From: Propionibacteriaceae bacterium
Lineage (GTDB): Bacteria; Actinomycetota; Actinomycetes; Propionibacteriales; Propionibacteriaceae
Length of the DNA: 6,081 bases
Direction of reading: 5' to 3'
Assembly (NCBI GenBank): GCA_031262845.1
Contig: JAISGZ010000158.1
Span: forward strand, 1 to 6,081
The notes beneath the pieces are model-generated. The model ran no database searches. It worked only from the letters and a program-made list of their open reading frames with translations, and was not told the origin of the DNA. Position 1 is the first letter of the stretch. Each line of letters begins with the position of its first letter. Positions 1-3,620 of the stretch are shown here, piece after piece. The position numbers and the translations under genes were made by a program.

Positions 1-30
1 TTGAGGGCCACCAAAGTTAGGCTGTGACAT
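1..30 (-). CDS. Possible 5' end of a divergent gene, partial
   Basis: An ATG on the minus strand at 30-28 opens a frame that runs to the left edge without a stop and reads MSQPNFGGPQ. Ten codons are far too few to identify a product. The case for a real start is positional: a TACAGT box ends exactly seven bases before the ATG, the same geometry as in front of metG, so the message would begin at or next to the A of the start codon. There is no Shine-Dalgarno sequence, as expected of a leaderless message. A Ser/Gln/Pro/Gly-rich opening is common in actinobacterial proteins but is not diagnostic. It could equally be a chance ATG; all three plus-strand frames hit stops within the first 30 bases, so no plus-strand gene reads in from the left. 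Confidence 0.35.
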   Translation of the reverse strand, partial: MSQPNFGGPQ

Positions 31-37
31 GGCTTTA

Positions 38-43
38 ACTGTA
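38..43 (-). promoter_or_regulatory. Candidate -10 box for the divergent gene
   Basis: Read on the minus strand the hexamer is TACAGT, which fits TANNNT. Seven bases (TAAAGCC) separate it from the ATG at 30, so a start site at the usual distance falls on the initiation codon. I see no convincing -35 box 16-18 bases further upstream, so the call rests on the -10 and its spacing. Confidence 0.35.
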
Positions 44-104
44 GAGCAGAGGCGAGGTCGGCGATCGGCCGGTGGGTCGCTCGAACAACCTCAATAGTAC
101 AAAC

Positions 105-110
105 TAGTGT
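105..110 (+). promoter_or_regulatory. Candidate -10 box upstream of the kinase-like gene
   Basis: TAGTGT fits TANNNT and differs by one base from the TAGTCT boxes before metG and before the secreted-protein gene. Transcription would start near 117-118 and give an untranslated leader of about 160 bases that contains the hairpin at 141-157. A weaker alternative is TTGTGA (110-115) with TATTTA (133-138) at 17-base spacing. No good -35 was found for TAGTGT. Confidence 0.25.
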
Positions 111-124
111 TGTGAGCGACGCGA

Positions 125-134
125 CAGGGCACTA
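125..134 (+). repeat. CAGGGCACTA word, copy 1 (leader of kinase-like gene)
   Basis: The 10-base word CAGGGCACTA is found here and again at 3589-3598, both times shortly downstream of a TAGTNT box in a noncoding leader. Its first eight bases also occur at 3472-3479, seven bases after a TATAAT. I saw no further copy on either strand. It may be a shared regulatory or leader element, or chance. Confidence 0.35.
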
Positions 135-140
135 TTTAGG

Positions 141-157
141 CCCACCTCCTCGGTGGG
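141..157 (+). terminator. GC-rich hairpin (terminator or leader structure)
   Basis: CCCACC (141-146) and GGTGGG (152-157) form a perfect 6-bp stem around a five-base loop, TCCTC. It is followed by AGTTTC, which is not a real U-tract, so intrinsic termination would be weak. Because the gene to the left probably points away, there may be nothing upstream to terminate. An attenuator-like structure in the leader of the kinase-like gene is the alternative. Confidence 0.3.
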
Positions 158-206
158 AGTTTCAAGGCCATGTGAAACAATGTCGCTTAAGTCTGCTCTC
201 GGGGGT

Positions 207-220
207 TGAAAGCGCTTGCT
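207..220 (+). promoter_or_regulatory. LacI-family operator-like palindrome
   Basis: TGAAAGCGCTTGCT contains the perfect 8-bp palindrome AAGCGCTT (210-217) with a CG step at its centre, the hallmark of LacI/GalR-family operators. It matches 12 of 14 positions of the Firmicute cre consensus TGWAANCGNTNWCA. Actinobacteria lack a classical CcpA, but their LacI-family sugar regulators bind similar sites. It lies 59 bases before the start of the kinase-like gene, where a repressor could block transcription. One short palindrome can arise by chance. Confidence 0.25.
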
Positions 221-267
221 AGGTCTACATCAACAGGTTCAAGAAAAGTCAGCTCCCATCCCGCATC

Positions 268-273
268 GAAGGG
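268..273 (+). promoter_or_regulatory. Ribosome-binding site setting the start at 279
   Basis: GAAGGG lies five bases before ATG 279. The same frame opens earlier with TTG at 216, directly after a TGA at 207-209, but no comparable purine-rich site precedes that codon. This favours the ATG. Confidence 0.5.
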
Positions 274-278
274 TCTTG

Positions 279-1517
279 ATGACATCAGCCGATGGGGCCA
301 CCTTGCTGACAACGGAAGCCGCCGCTCCGTTGTTGGCCGCTGTGGCCAATGATTTGGGTTCGGTCGCCCAGTCGTGGCGCCTGGACCACGTTGACGCCGA
401 CCCGGGACGGTCGACAACTGCCACCTATCGAGTCGATTTGGTGCGCGATAATCGCTCGTTCCGGCACACGATCGGTTGCACGATCCGGGCCAATGGCCCC
501 TCCTCAACCGACCAAAAAGCTCGCATCCTATCCGCCGGTCCACACCAGGTGGCCTGTTGGATTTACCCCGATGATCCCGATCTGCCAGGGCTGCGCCGGG
601 CCGTCAATCCCGTCAGTATGGCCGAGTTGCTGCAACAAGCCGGGCTGGGGCGGATCGACCCGACCGACCTGACGATTGATCTGATCGGCTATCGACCCCG
701 CCGCCGGGCCGTCTTGCGGGTGCGACTGAATCGCGAAGGCTTGACGCTCTATGTCAAAGCTTTCCGACGCAGCCAATTCGAGGCCGTCTGCCACCGGCAC
801 CAGATTCTGGCCGACAGCGCCGTGCCCAGCCCGCAGTTGGTCGTGGCAACCGATGACCGTCTTATGGTGTTGGCCGAAACCCAAGGCACGCCACTGGCAC
901 GAGCGGTTTTCGCGCCCGTGCCGCCGGTGACCGGCCAACAGATGGTTGATGTCCTCGACGCGATGCCCTTGCAGGTGGCGAGTTTGGAACGGCGGCCACC
1001 GTGGGCCAGCTCGGTCCGTCACTACTCCGGCATCGTCAGCGCCGCCATGCCGGAGTTGCGGTCGCGGCTGTCCTGGTTGGCCGACCAAATCGAAGACGGC
1101 CTAGCCGGAGTGCCGGTCGGTGATGAGGCCACCCACGGTGATTTTTACGAGGCCCAGGTTTTCGTCCAGGGCGGACGGGTGTCGGGCCTGATCGATATCG
1201 ACACCATCGGCCCCGGCCGACGGGCTGATGACCTGGCCTGTTTAGTGGCTCATCTCAACTGCATTCAGCGCATGAACGCCGCCCAAACCCGCCAGATCGC
1301 CCGCTTATTGGCGGCTTGGACACCGGCCTTTGACCGCCGGGTCGATCCGATCGAATTACGACTGCGGGCAGCCGCTGTCGTGATCTCCCTGGCGACCGGT
1401 CCTTACCGCAGCCAAGAACGGCATTGGCAACGGGAAACCGAACGCATGGTGGCGAAGGCCGAAGCCCTGGTCGATCAGGTGCGGCCGGCGGTTTTGCCCC
1501 GCCGGGCTCTGGTCTGA
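279..1517 (+). CDS. Aminoglycoside phosphotransferase-fold (APH/choline kinase-like) protein
   Basis: A cytoplasmic protein of 412 residues with no signal peptide or membrane segment, probably an ATP-dependent kinase of a small molecule. The N-terminal half is divergent. A strand reading LTLYVKAFR puts Lys160 where the family's ATP-binding lysine usually sits. The catalytic loop is THGDFYEAQ at 285-293, with Asp288 as the presumed catalytic base. The usual Asn five residues after that Asp is Gln293. The metal-binding loop is LIDIDTIGPG around 304-313, with Asp306 and Asp308, followed by RRADDLACLVAHL, a typical family continuation. I recall the HGDxYEAQ / DxDTxGPG pairing in other actinobacterial homologues, so it may mark a subfamily rather than a defect. 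The start is ATG 279 with GAAGGG ahead of it; TTG 216 would add 21 residues. The substrate cannot be read from the sequence, and calling it an aminoglycoside resistance enzyme is not justified. It lies 110 bases before metG and is probably transcribed separately. Confidence 0.82.
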   Translation: MTSADGATLLTTEAAAPLLAAVANDLGSVAQSWRLDHVDADPGRSTTATYRVDLVRDNRSFRHTIGCTIRANGPSSTDQKARILSAGPHQVACWIYPDDPDLPGLRRAVNPVSMAELLQQAGLGRIDPTDLTIDLIGYRPRRRAVLRVRLNREGLTLYVKAFRRSQFEAVCHRHQILADSAVPSPQLVVATDDRLMVLAETQGTPLARAVFAPVPPVTGQQMVDVLDAMPLQVASLERRPPWASSVRHYSGIVSAAMPELRSRLSWLADQIEDGLAGVPVGDEATHGDFYEAQVFVQGGRVSGLIDIDTIGPGRRADDLACLVAHLNCIQRMNAAQTRQIARLLAAWTPAFDRRVDPIELRLRAAAVVISLATGPYRSQERHWQRETERMVAKAEALVDQVRPAVLPRRALV

Positions 1518-1614
1518 CGGCGTTCGGCTGAGCGACTGACGCGCGAACTTCACCACGGCTAACAACTTATGTTTCCTAGCGGCCGGTTGGCGGAAGCTGA
1601 CGGCTTTAGTCCAC

Positions 1615-1620
1615 TAGTCT
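1615..1620 (+). promoter_or_regulatory. Candidate -10 box of a leaderless metG promoter
   Basis: TAGTCT fits TANNNT and is followed by exactly seven bases (GGCCCCT) before the metG ATG at 1628, so the first transcribed base would be the A of the start codon. The region before the ATG has no Shine-Dalgarno sequence, which agrees with leaderless translation, common in actinobacteria. No good -35 is seen at 16-18 bases upstream. The 110-base gap before metG otherwise holds only weak inverted repeats and no clear terminator. Confidence 0.5.
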
Positions 1621-1627
1621 GGCCCCT

Positions 1628-3421
1628 ATGTCGAAAATTCTTGCGGCGGTCGCTTGGCCTTATGCCAACGGGCCACGTCATATCGGCCACGTCTCCGGTT
1701 TCGGCGTGCCTTCCGACGTCTTCGCCCGGTACCAGCGGATGGCCGGTCATGACGTCCTCATGGTCTCGGGTTCCGATGAGCACGGCACGGCGATTCAGGT
1801 TCAGGCCGACAAAGAGGGTCTGACCCCGCAGCAAACGGCGGACAAATATCACCGCGTCATCGCCACCGACCTGCGCCACCTCGGCCTGACCTACGACCTC
1901 TACACCCGGACGACCACCCGGAACCACACCTTGGTGGTCCAGGAGTTGTTCCGGGCCCTGGTCAACAATGGTTACGCCGTGCCCCATAAACAACTGGGGG
2001 CGATTTCGCCGTCGACCGGACGGACCTTGGCCGACCGCTACATCGAGGGCACCTGCCCGATCTGTGGTTACGAGTCGGCCCGTGGTGATCAGTGCGATAA
2101 CTGTGGTCACCAACTCGACCCGATCGACCTCATCAACCCGCGTTCCCGACTTAACGGCGAGCGCCCCAAATTCGTCGAAACCGAGCACTTCTTCCTCCAA
2201 CTGCCGGCCCTGTCGGGCGCTCTCAGCCGCTGGCTGGAAACGCGGACCGACTGGCGGCCCAACGTCATGAATTTCTCACTCCAGTTGCTCAAAGACCTCA
2301 AACCGCGGGCCATTACACGGGACCTCGACTGGGGGATTCCGATTCCGGAACCCGGCTGGCGCGACAACCCCATGAAGTCGATTTACGTCTGGTTCGACGC
2401 CGTCATCGGCTATCTGTCGGCCTCGATCGAATGGGCCTGGCGGCAGGGGCGGCCCAACGCCTGGCAGGAGTGGTGGCAAAATCCCCAAGCTCGGTCGTAC
2501 TACTTCATGGGCAAGGACAACATCACTTTCCACTCGGTGATTTGGCCGGGCATCCTGCTCGGGGTTAATGGTCAAGGTGATCGGGGTGGTCAGCCGAGCC
2601 CGCTGAGCCCACTCGAGTTGCCAACCGAGATCGCCAGCTCCGAGTTCCTGACGATGTCGGGTTCGAAATTCTCGACCAGCCGCCAAACCGTGATTTACGT
2701 CAGCGATTTCCTGCGCGAATTCGGCCCCGATGCGCTGCGCTATTACATCGCCGTGGCCGGCCCGGAAAGTCAGGACACCGATTTCACGTGGGATGAATTC
2801 GTCCGGCGGACCAACCACGAGTTGAATAACGAGTGGGGCAACCTGGTCAACCGGTCGATCAATATGGCGGTCAAATACAACGGCGCTGTGCCGACGCCGG
2901 GGACTCTGACCGCGGCTGATCAACAACTCCGCCAGACCGCCGAACAGGCCTTTACGACGGTCGGGCAGGCGCTCGAACGAGCCCATTTCAAGGAAGCCAT
3001 CGGCGAGGCCATGCGCGTCGTGTCACTGGCCAATAAATACTTGTCAGAGGCGGAACCGTGGAAATTGCAGGACGATCCGGCCCGGCGTGACACGGTCCTC
3101 CACACGGCTCTGCAAACGGTCCAGGACTGCAACACCTTGCTGACACCATTCCTGCCTCACGCTGCGCAGCGGATTTTCGAACAGCTCGGTGGGCACGGCG
3201 TCTGGGCGGCGCAACCGGAGATGAACGAGGTCAGCGAAGGTCCCGAGGGGCTGTCGAATTACCCGATTCTGACCGGTGATTACAGCCAGCAGCAGGCTCG
3301 TTGGGAGTCGCGGCCGCTGTTGACCGGTCAGCCTTTGGCTAAACCTCAGCCGGTGTTCCAGAAGGTCGACGAAGCGCTGGGCCAGACTGGTCCGACGTGG
3401 GCGCCGATCAATGCGGATTAA
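1628..3421 (+). CDS. metG: Methionyl-tRNA synthetase
   Basis: This cytoplasmic class I synthetase charges tRNA-Met with methionine using ATP. It is complete at 597 residues. The Rossmann catalytic domain carries HIGH at 18-21. The inserted connective-peptide domain has a four-cysteine zinc knuckle (C143, C146, C156, C159; spacing C-X2-C-X9-C-X2-C). [11 protein letters not shown] (from 255) and GKDN (295-298) are typical of the methionine pocket region and catalytic core. The KMSKS loop reads KFSTS at 347-351, so the second lysine is missing; I recall similar KFSSS forms in actinobacterial relatives. The helical anticodon-binding domain follows (about 385-540), with GNLVNR at 404-409 and a conserved EPW ending at Trp478. 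The last 50 or so residues are a short tail rather than the EMAP-like tRNA-binding domain of the longer E. coli enzyme. The start at ATG 1628 gives the expected N-terminus ([15 protein letters not shown]) and has no ribosome-binding site, consistent with a leaderless message. Identity is certain from the motifs; the product is essential if it is the only copy. Confidence 0.98.
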   Translation: MSKILAAVAWPYANGPRHIGHVSGFGVPSDVFARYQRMAGHDVLMVSGSDEHGTAIQVQADKEGLTPQQTADKYHRVIATDLRHLGLTYDLYTRTTTRNHTLVVQELFRALVNNGYAVPHKQLGAISPSTGRTLADRYIEGTCPICGYESARGDQCDNCGHQLDPIDLINPRSRLNGERPKFVETEHFFLQLPALSGALSRWLETRTDWRPNVMNFSLQLLKDLKPRAITRDLDWGIPIPEPGWRDNPMKSIYVWFDAVIGYLSASIEWAWRQGRPNAWQEWWQNPQARSYYFMGKDNITFHSVIWPGILLGVNGQGDRGGQPSPLSPLELPTEIASSEFLTMSGSKFSTSRQTVIYVSDFLREFGPDALRYYIAVAGPESQDTDFTWDEFVRRTNHELNNEWGNLVNRSINMAVKYNGAVPTPGTLTAADQQLRQTAEQAFTTVGQALERAHFKEAIGEAMRVVSLANKYLSEAEPWKLQDDPARRDTVLHTALQTVQDCNTLLTPFLPHAAQRIFEQLGGHGVWAAQPEMNEVSEGPEGLSNYPILTGDYSQQQARWESRPLLTGQPLAKPQPVFQKVDEALGQTGPTWAPINAD

Positions 3422-3446
3422 CCAGCACTCGGGTCTGTCGTGATTC

Positions 3447-3472
3447 GGTCGGCCTTTATATAATCACCGACC
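3447..3472 (+). promoter_or_regulatory. Promoter with consensus TATAAT inside an inverted repeat
   Basis: A perfect TATAAT lies at 3459-3464. It is flanked by the inverted repeat GGTCGG (3447-3452) and CCGACC (3467-3472), whose centre is at the left edge of the -10 box. The best -35 candidate is CTGTCG (3435-3440), three of six matches at 18-base spacing. A second, mutually exclusive pairing joins GTGATT (3440-3445) to AATCAC (3462-3467). The arrangement suits an operator over a promoter, with transcription starting near 3472 toward the secreted-protein gene. It could also be part of metG's 3' end structure. Confidence 0.45.
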
Positions 3473-3473
3473 A

Positions 3474-3489
3474 GGGCACGGCTGTGCCC
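3474..3489 (+). terminator. Hairpin, possible metG terminator or leader stem
   Basis: GGGCAC (3474-3479) and GTGCCC (3484-3489) form a perfect 6-bp stem with a four-base GGCT loop, 52 bases after the metG stop. The downstream bases AGTGGTTTGTCG hold only three consecutive Ts, so it is a weak intrinsic terminator at best. If the TATAAT at 3459 is used, this hairpin would sit at the very 5' end of the message for the secreted protein. Confidence 0.4.
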
Positions 3490-3509
3490 AGTGGTTTGTC
3501 GTGTCGAAG

Positions 3510-3529
3510 AGTTTTCCACTCGGAAAACT
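3510..3529 (+). terminator. Perfect 8-bp hairpin AGTTTTCC/GGAAAACT
   Basis: AGTTTTCC (3510-3517) and GGAAAACT (3522-3529) pair perfectly around a four-base loop, ACTC. There is no U-tract after it. It could help end metG transcription, act as a leader structure for the next gene, or be a protein-binding dyad. A perfect 16-base match with a short loop is unlikely to be chance in a 199-base gap. Confidence 0.45.
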
Positions 3530-3545
3530 ACGTGTGACTCGTGGT

Positions 3546-3564
3546 GGCCACCCCAACGGGGGCC
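3546..3564 (+). other. GC-rich hairpin with bulge
   Basis: CCCC (3551-3554) pairs with GGGG (3558-3561) over an AAC loop, and GGC (3546-3548) pairs with GCC (3562-3564) across a two-base bulge, giving seven GC pairs. The perfect palindrome GGTGGCCACC (3543-3552) overlaps it and offers an alternative fold or a dimer-binding site. No T run follows. Confidence 0.35.
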
Positions 3565-3573
3565 GCGAGAACG

Positions 3574-3579
3574 TAGTCT
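3574..3579 (+). promoter_or_regulatory. Second candidate -10 box for the secreted-protein gene
   Basis: TAGTCT is identical to the proposed metG -10 hexamer. A start near 3586-3587 would give a leader of about 35 bases that contains the CAGGGCACTA word and the ribosome-binding site. No -35 match is visible at normal spacing, where the GC-rich hairpin lies. It competes with the TATAAT at 3459 as the main promoter; both may be used. Confidence 0.35.
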
Positions 3580-3588
3580 GAGACGTGG

Positions 3589-3598
3589 CAGGGCACTA
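3589..3598 (+). repeat. CAGGGCACTA word, copy 2 (leader of secreted-protein gene)
   Basis: An identical 10-base word stands at 125-134 before the kinase-like gene. Here it begins ten bases after the TAGTCT box and ends 22 bases before the start codon. An 8-base version (CAGGGCAC) is at 3472-3479 in the same gap. Confidence 0.35.
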
Positions 3599-3607
3599 AT
3601 CGGGGGC

Positions 3608-3614
3608 GAAAGAG
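3608..3614 (+). promoter_or_regulatory. Ribosome-binding site of the secreted-protein gene
   Basis: GAAAGAG ends six bases before ATG 3621. Together with the signal peptide that follows immediately, it fixes this start. Unlike metG, this gene appears to use leadered, Shine-Dalgarno-type initiation. Confidence 0.55.
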
Positions 3615-3620
3615 AATTTC

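Noticed and set aside
112..222. Small frame GTG 112 to TAG 220-222 (36 codons) that could be a leader peptide.
   Set aside because: No ribosome-binding site precedes it. The best -10 box (105-110) would start transcription after its GTG, and the frame includes the hairpin. Nothing supports translation.
216..278. TTG 216 as start of the kinase-like protein.
   Set aside because: It sits just after an in-frame TGA and within the operator-like palindrome, and it lacks a ribosome-binding site. ATG 279 has GAAGGG at a suitable distance.
528..1088. Long minus-strand frame (186 codons) opposite the kinase-like gene.
   Set aside because: It lies entirely within a gene with clear family motifs on the other strand, and its translation shows no recognisable domain. 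It reflects GC-rich codon structure.
279..1517. Annotation as an aminoglycoside resistance gene.
   Set aside because: The fold is right, but the family covers many substrates, the Asn of the catalytic loop is changed, and there is no resistance-cassette context.
1518..1627. GTTCG/CGAAC inverted repeat (1522-1526 and 1544-1548) as a terminator of the kinase-like gene.
   Set aside because: Only five pairs around a 17-base loop and no T run.
2276..2986. Minus-strand frame of 236 codons within metG.
   Set aside because: A shadow of metG, whose motifs are unambiguous over the same bases.
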